A stretch of 64,000 nt of DNA from Paraphaeosphaeria minitans (Eukaryota > Ascomycota > Dothideomycetes > Pleosporales > Didymosphaeriaceae). The position numbers were made by a program, and so were the translations under genes. Positions 35,164-46,700 of this stretch are shown one piece after another. The stretch spans positions 1,364,001 to 1,428,000 of the forward strand of contig WJXW01000006.1 in assembly GCA_015832175.1 (NCBI GenBank). Reading direction: 5' to 3'. Under the pieces are notes generated by a model. That model did no database searches and was not told the origin of the DNA. It was given only the letters and a program-made list of their open reading frames with translations. Positions within the stretch are counted from its first letter, which is position 1; each line of letters starts with the position of its first letter.

Positions 35164-37791
35164 CTAGTGTACCTCAATGATGTTGCTTGCAATGCGCTCA
35201 ACACCATGGTCCCAGACCCGATTGTGATCATGCGCCCACTCCTCCGCCAATTCCTCATCACCTCTCAGCCTCGCGATAACTGCCTTCTTCATGAGTTGTT
35301 CACATTCCCCTCCGACGTCCTCGGCCTTCTTGAAACCTGTTAGGTTCGTTAGCATTCCGAGAAAGCCAGGGCCGTGTTGCCGCTCAGAACGCCTTACATT
35401 CGCGAGCCCTGTCAATGTACAGTTCCGCGCGGCTCACCCGCATTGCTCGCAGGCGCAGACCTGCCGCGGTCGATGCGTCCTCTATACCCGCAAGACCCAT
35501 GTAAGCATCGCCCATATGTGAGTATAGCGTTCCTGCGGCATGGACATCGCCGTTCTCCAGTGACTACGCTTCTTTTAGTAACCTGGAGATCCCAAGCATA
35601 AAACGGCCAGACGAACCTGGGGGATGATGGCGCTCAGCAAACGAGTGGCCGCTTGATAATCTGCATTTGCAATTAGAATATTGGCCAGCAGGCCCACCGC
35701 GGTGAACAGGCACGTCTTCAGATGCGCTTTGAATGCCACACTGGCTGCTCTCAGAGCGACAGTGAAGCCTCTCTCAGGACGTCCAAGTCTTCTGCATATG
35801 TTTGCTTTGGCAATGAGTAGACAGATGCGTTGCATAACGTCGGCACCTTCTTCCTTGAGTGTGGTAGATAGCTCCTCTACGGCCTCCCACGCTTGCGAGT
35901 ATAGTCCGCGTGCCACGAGGTAGCCTATGCGCGATTCGGAAAGCAGAAAGGTCAACTCGGGATCGGTTGATGAGTCGGGTTGAAGATAAGAGAAGAGCGC
36001 CTCGCAAGCTGTCCAGTCTTTGCTGTTGCACGCGGTCAGTGGAACGAATGAATCGCGTCTGGTATGGGGAAGCACTTACTGACGAATAGCTCTTCTCAGC
36101 TTGACTAGCCCGGTGCAAAGGTAGACATACTGGTTGAACTTTAAGGAACGCTGCATGAACTGCTCCGTCGACGCAAGGAGACGAAGGGCTTCATCGTATC
36201 GACACCTCTGTAGGACCTTCCAATGGTTAGTCTTCTCTCAATCTTGAGTACCTGAAAGGCCTACCAAGAACGCGCTCCGACCGAGTGCTCTAATACGCTC
36301 GTCCAAGGGGCATGCACTTTGACAACAGTCGAGTAGCAGCTGGCAGTTCACCTCTGACAGGCTCGGGTTGCCTAGACGGGAATACAATGCAGATTGGAAG
36401 AGCAAATGAGAGCCATGGTTCCCTATGTTTTCCTTGAGGCTCAGGTGCGACGACTGATATAGGAGCTCAAAGGCACGCGAAGCTACATCGCCCTGCATGC
36501 ATTAGTTGTACGGCCCAAGAAGCGCAGGACCAGCTGCTTACCGAAAGTAAACATAGCTTTGCTTCGTTCAACAAGGTAGCGCTCAGTAAGCTGTACGCCC
36601 TCGTTTCTCTGGCTTTGGCCTTCAAGAATGCCAGTCCTTCTTTTTCGGGTCCCAGCATTCCAATATAGCCAGCTCTCTTCATTTGTTTCGGATACGCCTT
36701 GCTCATGTGATTCAGCCAGTTAAGACTAAAGTTAAGACAGTGTATGTCTTGATTCTCCCTGGCTGTTGCCACGGTCTCGTTGATGGCAGCAATAGCTTCT
36801 CCGAAACATCCGAAGTCAGCCTGAAGGATAGCCATGTGCAACAACGCATACTGGTAGTGTATCCTCTCTCGTGCTTGCATTGCGTGATCAAAGTATCGGT
36901 GGAGATTGTCGAAAGCCGAAGAGTAATCGCCTGACTTCCAAGCGTCGAAGAAGAGCACCAGATGCGCTTGCCTGGGAACGTTGTCGGACGATTCAAGGAG
37001 TTGTCGTAGTGGAGCCTTCATGTCCTCCGGCACGCGACAGCCAAGCCCTACAATTCGTTAGCGATTGATAGATGTTGTAGAAAGGTATACATGCGTTGGA
37101 GTTTGTCGAGTTGAAACTCGAGGATGCGTTCCAGATCATCATGACTGAGTGAAGTAGAAGATGTGTCATCTTCCAACAGGTGGCCGTAGGTAATCTCGAA
37201 AAGGCTGTCGTCCTTGCTCAACCCCAAATCTGTTGCCACAATGTCTACGCTAGACGGAGCCATCCCGCTCAGTCGTCTTGCCCACTTGGCGGTGGGTGCC
37301 CGGTAAGCGATGAAGGCGCACCATAGATGAACTATATCGTCGAAAGGAAGTCGGGTAAATTCTAGGCGAGCTTGTCGGACAATGGCGCCAAGTGGCGATG
37401 TTGGCGACAAGTGCATGCGTTTCGTCTCCTGGGACGGCTCCTCCTTTGGGGGCCCCAGTAGATTGCCCAAGTCATTGAACAGATCAAAAAGAGCATCTAT
37501 CGAATCCAACTCCCATAGGCATTTCAGGAAGTCGTCCAGAAGCGAGCGTCCTGGCATACTTGATGTATGATTTTTAAGTATTTCCTCGAAGGTCCGAATT
37601 GACGGAGGAGCAACATGTTGCTCTACTATATGAGACTTGCGAGCAGCTGATAGAGTCGTTGGGAAGGTATGTGAGAGAACAAAAGAAAGTACTGGGACAG
37701 TGGCGGATGACGGGAAGTCGGAGTCGCAGTACAGTTGGACAAGAACCAGAAGGCTGATCTTGGACGCGGTGAGATACCGCGGTTTCGACAT
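35164..37791 (-). CDS. APC5: Anaphase-promoting complex subunit 5
   Basis: Apc5 is a scaffold/TPR subunit of the APC/C ubiquitin ligase. The exon model is 37791-37095, 37047-36542, 36492-36265, 36207-36080, 36022-35617, 35563-35398 and 35336-35164, totalling 2304 nt for 767 residues. The N-terminus MSKPRYLTASKISLLVLVQL and the TPR-like helices (for example FDNLHRYFDHAMQ) fit the family. The first junction works only with a GC donor at 37094-37093. The nearby canonical GT (37090) would shift the frame of the conserved second exon. The 36265/36207 junction has alternative in-frame sites. It occupies the expected end position in the MAT-APN2-COX13-APC5 block. Confidence 0.9.
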
Positions 37792-38251
37792 CGCGGCGGG
37801 GCACGCTATGATGAGCCCACTACTGTGTCGCTTGGTGGTCCCGTTGGTTCAAAAGACCCATGGATGCTGTGCGCATGCCTGTGATGGGCAAGTCGCCGGG
37901 TTCGATCTTTTCAATGCTGCTAACGGTGAGCTGTGCAGCTGGATTTTGAGTTCGGGTGTTTGGAGGGCGGTAGGTAGCCACTCTGGGAAGTTCGAACTTC
38001 AAAACGCGCCATCATGTGACCGGGCGCTTGCCAGGTGCCCGGCACCCCTCACAAGTTCACGACAATTGAGGAATCAAATGCATTGTCCTTGAATTACAGG
38101 GCATGGGGCCCGGTATTACCCGTTGCTACATACAACTTTTACTTTTATACACGACATTGGCACTCCAGCTTATTTCGAGAAGTAATAATCAACTGACGCA
38201 GTTCGATTGCGACCTGCAGTATTGTACAATCCTCATCGCAAAAAATTCAAA
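37792..38251. other. Intergenic, APC5 promoter / CIA30 3' side
   Basis: This 460-base spacer holds the APC5 promoter and CIA30 3' UTR (both genes on the minus strand). I see no other feature. Confidence 0.45.
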
Positions 38252-39099
38252 CTATGATGAGCGGTCACCCAAATTCTCCTGTTTAGGCTTCTCTATTTTC
38301 TTGAAACCGCCCTGCGAGGAAAGCCCCGTGATGGCACCTGTGACTGACGCCAGAATATCGTCGTCACTTGTAGCATTCGTCGCCCACACCTTGCTTATGC
38401 TGAGATCGTACGGCCCTGTTATACGGTCGATCAAAGCGTTTCCTACTGTTCGCACTTTTTGGGTAAGCATTTCCCTCTGCGGTTCCACCACTTGGCCATG
38501 GTTTGTGCGCACAAACTCGTTCCATTTGATCAGGATAGTCTCCCATTGACCGGGTGTCTTGGAGTAGAGACGGTGTTGATGAATATCTGTCGGAACAATG
38601 GACTCAGTCTGTACATTGACGAAGTACTTGCGGCCATCTGACTTGAATTGAATGGCTAGATAGGCGTACGAGTCCACATCCCACACCGACTTCCCGAAGA
38701 TGGTAAAGCCACGGTCCAGCGTGCGCCATCCAGCGTAGCCTGTGCGCTGCACTTGCGGTTGGTCTCTGGGAAGCTCGGTAGAGATGGTACCGTGGAAGCG
38801 TGCGTGTGCGGGCTCGTTCGCAGTAGCGGCGTGAAAGTCGAGGTTGGCCGCAGAGAAGCCCCCAATGTCTTTGTCGCTCATGCGCTTGCACCGCGCGATG
38901 GCATCTTGCGAGTCGAAGATAATCAAAGGGTACGGTTTCGTGGGCGACGACAACCCTTCGAGCTTGAGCGCTGTGAGAATTAGCTTTGCGGGAAGAGCAG
39001 CGGGTACATGGAGCGCTCACCGCGATTAGATAATCGCTTGAACTCCTCGAGGCTGCGCCTCATAAACCCAGGTGTTAGGCATCGTGCTGTTGGCCGCAT
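38252..39099 (-). CDS. CIA30: Complex I intermediate-associated protein 30
   Basis: CIA30/NDUFAF1 is a mitochondrial assembly factor for the membrane arm of NADH:ubiquinone oxidoreductase. Two exons (39099-39021 and 38970-38252) give 265 residues. The CIA30 domain fills most of it, with FSAANLDFHAATANEPAHA, GYAGWRTLD, DVDSYAYLAIQFKSDGRKYF and WETILIKWNEFVRTNHG recognisable. The start at 39099 (MRPTARCLTPGFMRRS) was preferred because it gives a short basic N-terminus. An in-frame ATG at 39186 would add 29 residues and cannot be excluded. Confidence 0.92.
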
Positions 39100-39381
39100 G
39101 TTGGTTGTAGTTGTAGGGCTGTGGCGGACATGCGGTAGACTATCTAGAGGCTCGAAGTGGAGACGCGACAACCCATGCGCATGCATGACGCGGAGGACGC
39201 TTCCTACGTCGCTAAACCCAATCCGTTCCTAAATTTCTCCCCAATGCTTCCACCATCCGCGCTTCTTTCCTTTGCCTGACATTCGCAGCCTGTTCCCACA
39301 GCTACATCGCGTCTCCCCGACGCTACGCTCACCATCCTCCCGGTTGCAACTACCGCGTTCACAAGCGCCACTGCCGTTTCG
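39100..39381. promoter_or_regulatory. Bidirectional promoter, CIA30 / RIM2
   Basis: The 282 bases between these divergent start codons must serve two mitochondrial-protein genes. No specific site was identified. Confidence 0.4.
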
Positions 39382-40646
39382 ATGACCCTCGATCATGCGC
39401 CGCGCCCTCGGAGCATCCACGACGGCACCCCATTCAAACAGACACTGCTTCCACAATCGCGCGAGACAGGCGAGGTTGCTCCCCAAAAGCAGCCAGATGG
39501 CACTCCGGTAGCAGCCGCAGACTCGCCCTTCGCAAAGTCATGGGCGCACTTCATCGCTGGCGGGTGAGACATCCTCCGCAACATGCTTCCACCCAAGCTG
39601 CGTACTCACGTCGGGAACAGGCTCGGAGGCATGGCGTCTGCTACCCTGACTGCCCCGCTCGACGTACTCAAAACTCGCCTCCAATCCACGTACTACCAGC
39701 AGCACCTCGCGGCAATGCGCACAACCCGTGGTCTGCCTCCTATCGAAACAATGTCCTTTGCGCGTAGCTCCCTTTTGCACATCCGTGAGACAGGAGAAAT
39801 TCTTTGGCAGGTGCCCAAAGCAGAGGGCTGGCGAGCGCTGTTCAAGGGTCTTGGTCCAAATCTCATTGGTGTTGTCCCTGCCCGCGCGATCAATTTCTAC
39901 GCATATGGAAATGGCAAACGAATTATTAGCAACCAGATCAACGATGGAAAAGAGTCTGCAATGGTTCATCTCTTCGCGGCTGCATGTTCCGGCATTATTA
40001 CTGGAACCGCAACCAATCCTATATGGCTCGTCAAAACCAGACTACAACTCGACAAGAACACGCATGCTGACGGACGGAGCCGCCAGTATAAGAATGCACT
40101 TGATTGTACAATGCAAACAATTCGGAAAGAGGGGATACGGGGCCTTTACCGCGGCCTTACAGCAAGCTATCTGGGCGTCACGGAGAGCACTCTGCAGTGG
40201 ATGATGTACGAGCAAATGAAGCTAGCATTGGCGAGACGAGAAGAGAGGGTTGCTGCTAGCGGCCGACCACCAACCACTTGGGACCAGACTGTGTCTTGGA
40301 CGGGCAAAGTATCAGCAGCTGGCGTTGCCAAGTTCGTCGCTGCTCTGATAACATACCCTCATGAGGTGAGCAATATCTTCGTGCTTCTATTGGAGGAAAT
40401 GACCAGGGCTGACGTTCTCGCAATTAGGTCGTACGAACTCGATTGCGACAGGCCCCCTTGGAGAACGGGCAGCTGAAGTACACTGGCCTAACTCAGTGCT
40501 TCAAGTTAATATGGAAAGAGGAGGGTATGGCGGCACTCTATGGCGGATTAGTCCCTCATATGTTCCGCGTTGTGCCGAGCGCTGCGATCATGTTTGGTAC
40601 GTATGAGGCTGTGTTGAAGTTCCTTGGAACCAGCAGCAACCTTTAA
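39382..40646 (+). CDS. RIM2: Mitochondrial pyrimidine nucleotide carrier
   Basis: This SLC25-family inner-membrane carrier exchanges pyrimidine nucleotides (yeast Rim2, human SLC25A33/36). Exons are 39382-39563, 39621-40365 and 40428-40646, giving 381 residues. All three PX[DE]XX[KR] carrier signatures are present: PLDVLKTRLQ, PIWLVKTRLQLD, and PHEVVRTRLR across the last splice. A long insertion between the first and second helices, SFARSSLLHIRETGEILWQV, and the N-terminal hydrophilic extension are features of the Rim2 branch. The second signature has Ile in place of the usual acidic residue, as in other Rim2-type carriers as far as I recall. Confidence 0.93.
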
Positions 40647-41323
40647 ATGTTTTGTACGTTAGCATGTGCGATTGGGGCATCTTCTTTGGGAACGGCGTTC
40701 TAAGAAGGAAGGAGATCATCATACCGGCGTTGATACCTCCCCTTCTCTTCGAATCTGTATATTCATCTTGAGCATTATTGGGGCCACTGTAAGTTACTGT
40801 ACTAGTACGATTAAATGTAAGACTTGACGGAGGGGTCCACGCATGGGAAGGGCACAAATCTAGAGGAGCAGATAGGTAGCTCTCGCAAAAGTGACATCAA
40901 ATAAACATCCGTAGTCTGCTGAGTTGATCACTTCACCCTATGAATGCAGCACCAGACCGGAACTAAGAGTACAGTGTGTTGCCCCGTGTAGGTAATGTAT
41001 AGATGGGTTGACTGTAGTCAGACGTTTAGACCGCTATTGTGATTGCTGTTCCAACTCGGATCATGCTGCCGATTACCTATGCGTTGGTATTTGACCTGAA
41101 CAGTGGTTGTATACACCACTACACAGCTTCAGACGCTCGAAACATTTGGCTACAAGTATTCTGAAGATGAATGTGCGCTTTATGGAGGCCAAATGCTGGA
41201 TATTTTGGAAGCCCTGGAGCAGGGACCTCACAGTTGTTTCACGTGATCCATTACGCTTGGCCGATTTCGGATTGTGCGGACTCCTCTCCAACAATTGTTC
41301 CCTCTTGCGCTACAAACTACACC
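40647..41323. other. Intergenic, RIM2 to Mba1-like
   Basis: This 677-base spacer holds the RIM2 3' UTR and the promoter of the next gene. No supported feature was seen. Confidence 0.45.
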
Positions 41324-42422
41324 ATGTCGACACACCTCCCCCTCCGGTCGCTACTGCATCGGCAGTGCCTGGCATTACCAACCTCAAAACGCGCCTTCTC
41401 TACCACGCCGACGTTGGAAAGAAATCTCTCTAGCACTCGAAAAGCCCGACAGTCTGATCCCGTCACGATCGCAGTCGCCACGCGTTATCAACGCGGCAAA
41501 GCCTCGAGCTCACAGAACGAAGAGCAAATTCGCGATGTACGCAACTTGCCTGACGACATTGGTCTGGTACCCGGTACGCCTGTCGAACAGTTGTTACCCG
41601 CGTGCCATAGACTGACGCATAGCAGGTACCTTCGTGCACGCCCCGATGTTCCCGTTAACGCGTTTCTCTCTCAAAAATCGGATTTGGTACGAATGGAAGT
41701 GGATCAGGGCACGATTAACATCTTGGTACCAGTACGTCTCGTTCGACGTACAGAAATCATGGAATCGCGAAGTTGACACACGGATAGGTTGCGGCGCTTC
41801 CGACAGGAAATCGGTGGCAAACCAAACATGTTCTGGTTCAGTCGCAAAAACCGCCAAATGTTGAGCCAGGACGCCATACTGAAGTACAAGGCACTTTATG
41901 AATCGTTTGCGAAGTAAGCCAGCCCACGCCTTGCGGAGACATTCGGCCCGCGTTTGGCTCGAGACATGGCTGACTATGAACAGGGCTGATTTCAAGACGA
42001 TCTCAGCGTTATGCGCTTCTGGTGTCGCAAAAGAATTCCAGACGCGCCTAGCATCTCGCCCGGCAGGAGTACGGATGCAGTGGGATGTCCAAGGCGAACC
42101 GATCTGCAAGATTGTGTCGAACATTGCCATGCCCCTTGAGCTCCCCGGCTACGAGAGCACCGGAGTCCATCAGGTTGTGTTCCGCATCCAAAGTAAACAG
42201 ACACTCAAGCTCCGTGAATCGGAAGAGCCCCGCAAGAAGAAGGATCAAGACTTTGCATCGACATCATCCGACATCGTCGAATACTTTGTCTTGCAAAAGC
42301 AATTTATTCGCGGTAGGGCAAAGGGCTGGAAGGTCTTTGGCTTCACGGACTTTTCTACGCCGAAGTCGATCGAAGAAACGGAAGAATATGCGAGGAAAGT
42401 GAACGCATACCAGGCTGCATAA
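41324..42422 (+). CDS. MBA1: Mitochondrial Tim44-like/Mba1-mL45 family protein
   Basis: The protein resembles Mba1/mL45, the inner-membrane receptor that docks mitoribosomes for cotranslational insertion. Exons are 41324-41573, 41626-41731, 41788-41913 and 41984-42422, giving 306 residues. The N-terminus (MSTHLPLRSLLHRQCLALP) is a basic Ser-rich presequence with a plausible RAFSTT cleavage site. The core has TFVHAPMFPLTRF, NRIWYEWKWIRARLTSWYQ, then the Tim44-like alpha/beta domain ending VQWDVQGEP-type and VLQKQFIRGRAKGWKVFGF segments. Each exon junction restores a continuous frame. The family call is confident; the choice between Mba1 and a strict large-subunit protein mL45 is less so. Confidence 0.85.
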
Positions 42423-42718
42423 TAGACACGGATCAAGTGCGAGAGAGCGCTGGGTCTGTAGGGCATGTTGGTGGTTGGAGTGACAGACACAAGCCATAGG
42501 GAGCACTGTTGTACATTTATCACCTTCACGGCATGTAAAACAAACGTTCTGTACGATAGCCCCAAGCACATGTGTATGATGTTCTAAGTAAATATACATT
42601 TTGAGATGCAATGTTTTGTGGACACTCGATTGAAACTCTACCTGATGAACCGGATTGCATTACCCAGGGGGTTCAAGGGTACATGTACAGCTTCCAAATG
42701 CCGTCAGCCGCCCAAAGA

Positions 42719-43421
42719 TTAGGACGGGGGAGCGGCAGGTGGCGCCTCTGTGCCAGAACCTGTCCCGACTCGAGGGGTAACTGGGGGGAGAAACAAAGGC
42801 ATGTAACCCTGTTTGTAATGAGTCTCTAAACATGGCCAGGGAATGGTGTATGTTACGACTTACAACGAGCAATGACATGACTGTTTCATGTTAGCTATGA
42901 TGACTTGCTCTGCTCGAGAGAGAGAACTTACAGCTCATGCCGACAGAGAAGTAGGCTGGGGTAGCAGCTGTCCTTCTCTGGTCAGCGGTCTCCGCTAGCC
43001 ACGACTGGAGCGCAAAGACGACAGCGACCCATCCGATCATCCTGGAAGACACGCGCTGTTAGAGCTGAATCTTCCTTGTGACCATAGCTGCTCTTACTTG
43101 TTGCGGGTGAATATCTGGAGCAGATCGTTAGCAGAGGTAGAGGCATGCTAGACAGACTACGGGCAACATACAGCGGCCATCGGCAACGTCGTCGCCATAG
43201 TACTGGACATATCGCCATCTGACTTGTCCTTCGCCGGCCCGGCATAAGGTACAACTGCAATCCGAAGTCAGCGCACGTGACGTCCATCGACCGGTGGACC
43301 TCGACTGATAGTAACATAGATCAGGGGTTCGAGATGCGTAGCACCGAGCAGAGAAACGCTGGGTAACGGCAGGGGGCGTACTCAGGTCAATCCGTCGCAA
43401 GTCCTTCTTGTGGGACGCCAT
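42719..43421 (-). CDS. PAT complex subunit Asterix homologue (UPF0139)
   Basis: Asterix (WDR83OS in animals) is a small ER membrane protein that, with CCDC47, chaperones transmembrane segments during insertion. Six exons were joined: 43421-43382, 43254-43172, 43114-43098, 43041-42932, 42880-42864 and 42808-42719, giving 118 residues. The fungal signature begins MASHKKDLRRIDLIVPY, continues STMATTLPMAAIFTRNK, then MIGWVAVVFALQSWLAE and PAYFSVGMSFMSLLVGYMP. Two exons are exactly 17 nt. All five introns must be removed to maintain the conserved frame. It is divergent from MED12. Confidence 0.9.
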
Positions 43422-43798
43422 TGTGATGCAGCGAGCACGGGATGCAAGGCGAGGGTGGGTGGAGGTGGTGATGAAGTGGTGGTCCCACATGCACCAGATC
43501 GCGCGCTGGCTGGCGGTGGCTATCTAGTCTACCCTGTCCGCGGACGGCCCAAGTTGGCCGACCTCATTGCCGGCGCCGACTCCGCGACTACCGCCCCATT
43601 GCCCTGGAAGTGCCCTGGAATTGCCCTGGAAGCTCCTCCGCTATTCGTGATCGTCTGCGGATTGTTGTTCCCTCCTGCATCGGCCGATTCCGAGTTCCAC
43701 ACACGCACACGCGCACACGCCGAGCCCGTTCGGCTGGCCGCTCCACCCTCTCGCCGTCCGCTGGCCCTTGAACACACCATGAATCCGCTCTCCGTGCG
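43422..43798. promoter_or_regulatory. Divergent promoter, Asterix / MED12
   Basis: This 377-base head-to-head spacer includes a short GCCCTGGAA direct repeat at about 43600-43630 (three copies of CCCTGGAA). A short in-frame ATG (43779) precedes the MED12 start but stops after seven codons, so it could act as an upstream ORF. Confidence 0.45.
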
Positions 43799-46700
43799 AT
43801 GACTTCCCGTCTCGCCCAAGGCGCGCAAGACCCCGTGCAACACCGCGGGAATGCGCCTGCGACGTCGTCGGCGCGGCGGGCGGCAGGCCAGTATGGCCAG
43901 GAGGCGGCGGTAGGCCACGACCGCGCTGCTGGGGAACCACCACCCAAAGCCAGACCCAAGGGCAAGCCAGGAACCCTCGATGGCATACAGACGACAGCCA
44001 CCGAGCCCATGCGCCCCCCTCCCAAGGGCAAGCCTCAGCTGTTCTTCAGCGTAGCCGCCCACAGTGGTTTCGAGACCTCAGAGCCCAGTCCGACGACTGC
44101 GGCTCTACCCGTGCCTCCGCGGCCCAGCTTGTCCATGCCCGCTGAGACTCTCAATCAGCGTCGTATCTTCCCTGGGGGTAGTGGTGTCAAGGCTGATCCA
44201 ACGGTGACAAAGGTGGTGATTCAGGAGACACCAGCCTCGGCTGCTGTCCTCCCAGGCGGAAGTGAGTCCTGGACACTATGCCTGCGCGCTGTGCACACTG
44301 ACATTATGATAGAAGCTGTCGACCTCTTTCCATGGACAGGTAGCCATCCCGAGGATGTGCTCTCCGAGGCGCTGGTCAAGGGTGGGATCAGCAACAAGTC
44401 CCAGATCATGAACGAGACGAACACCGCGCGACCCTCCTTATGGGCCAATCTCAAGAACAAGTCTGGCACATTGACACTATCGACTCTTTTTGTTGCTGTC
44501 CTTGAAAAACGCCAGTCGTGCAGTCGCCTCGTCGCCCCCAACACCTTCAAGCCACCTCCGCGGTTAACGCTTCGCGACTCTACCCGAGAGAGCTGGCTGC
44601 ACGATTTGGCAAATCCTGCAGTTGGGCTTCGCAGACTGAGTCGTACCATACCACATGGTATCACTGGTAAAGTCCTCCTCGACCAATGTCTCAACAAGAA
44701 CATCCCCATCCCTCGAGCCTTGTGGCTGGCGAAGTGCGTCGGGATCAACGAGATGCGGGCTCATAAGAGGAAGGGGCAAGCAGGCACGATCACTTGGGTC
44801 CGCGGCTGGACAAGCTCAGTTGAGCAGTTTCTGGACGGTGTCATAGCAACCATTGGACAACAAGACTGGAAGATCCGGATCACGTACGCATTGCAGCTTG
44901 CAGCACACCTGTTCAAGGAACACCTCATGGAAGAGGACCATTTCATGGACTGGATACTAAAGAGTCTTGATTCGTGCCCTTCGGAGCGTCTGTTTCTCTG
45001 GCTTCTGATCACTTGCATCCCCGACTTTTGGACCAGTCTCATATCTTTCCGCCGTCGCGGCAAACGTTTGACTGAATCGCTTTTGAATCATGCCGGGAAG
45101 ATTTACAGCTCGAGCGGGGAATCCCGAGAAACATCCGTTCTTGGGCTGCTTGAGAGCATAATCGCCAGGGTCGCTGTCACCAAGTCGGCGTGCCTTTTAC
45201 TTCCCGATGATTGGGAGAAATGCAAGGAAGTGCTGTACGTCTTCGCGCAGCGTCGAGCACATGCGAAGATCTCTCAAGTCATCCCCGGCTTGGATCAAAG
45301 GAACAGGGATATAATGCCTTCTCGGAGCCTTGGATCTTCGGCATCCCAGCGATCCTATCGTGTGTTGTATGAGTTGTTGGACGGCGTAGACTACGAGACC
45401 AATATCTCTGTAGACGAGCTGGCCTACGAGTGTATGGAGTTGTTTCCTGACCAGGACCGCCTTATCTCGGCCGTCCTGCAGTGGTCGTCCTCTCTTTATC
45501 GGCAAGGCATGCACCGTGTCTATCTCGTCACTCGCTTGCTCCGCAAATGGAGCCATCTCGGTATCGATGTTTCTGAAGGGATTCTAAGATACCTTCCACG
45601 TGTGGCTTTGGATCGTAGTAAAGACGCTGAACTTGTCTTCAGAGTCGTGAGCGAATTGGTCCGCTCAAGGACCTTCTCCTTAGCGAGATTTCTCCAGTGG
45701 CTCATAGCGACCGGATCGATGGATCCGGGCCAGGATCCCCACGCGGTAGGTTTGCAGGTCTTACACTCACTTGTTGAGACTAACGAGGCGCAGGTAACTG
45801 CTTGGCAGCTTCGTCTACTGACCGAGGTTCCACTGAGCGGTCTTTCTGAGCAAGTGTTGAATCTGAGAAGCACGATGCTTCGTGGCTCGGTTTATTCGGT
45901 CGACACCGAGAACGATCTCACCTTGAAAACGCAAGACTCCATTCTGCAACAGCTGACAGATTTCACAACCAAAGACCCTAAAGCCCTGCGTAAAATGACT
46001 GTTGACATCGGGCATCTCAGTCGAACGATGTGTTTCGAAGTTGCCATCTGGCTACGACGGCAAGTCGCTGCGATGATTGAGACTAGCGATCGGTGCGTAT
46101 TGCCAAGCGTGTTGTTTTGGCGATGCTGACGATGAGCAGTGCACCTAGGAAAGAAAGCAGCATCTTCATGGCGGGTTCCGTATGCACGATCTCGTCGTCC
46201 TGTTTCGAAATCGTACGACATTACCTTGAGCAATTCAAGGACCTGTCCATCCTGGCAGATGTTGTCGGAGTTTCCGCTACTTCATTTGACTCGCACATTC
46301 TAGGCGCTTCCGCCGATACGCTGTGTTACCATTTCAAGGCCTTCAAAGCCATCGGCGCATTCAATCCGCTTTCCGAGAAAATAGTCATGAGGTATACTCA
46401 GATCCGAGCAATACGCCTTCCCGAAAGGAGCCTGCTGCTTAGCATCAGTGCTTTGTCTCACTTGACGAATGTCGACTCGCAGCTCACGCAGCTGCTAGAC
46501 TATGATTTAAGTCGCTACGACCAGCGGAACTCTCCCGCCGTGTGTTCGCCTGTCTCGGACACTATGATCGAAAACATCACAGGATCAGATCTCGAAGACG
46601 AAATAGAGCGCATACTGTCTAGTGGTAACAGTATGGACCAGCATACGATGAATCGAGTGTTCAAAAAGGTTGTGTACTATCTTGACCAACGCTCCAGTCA

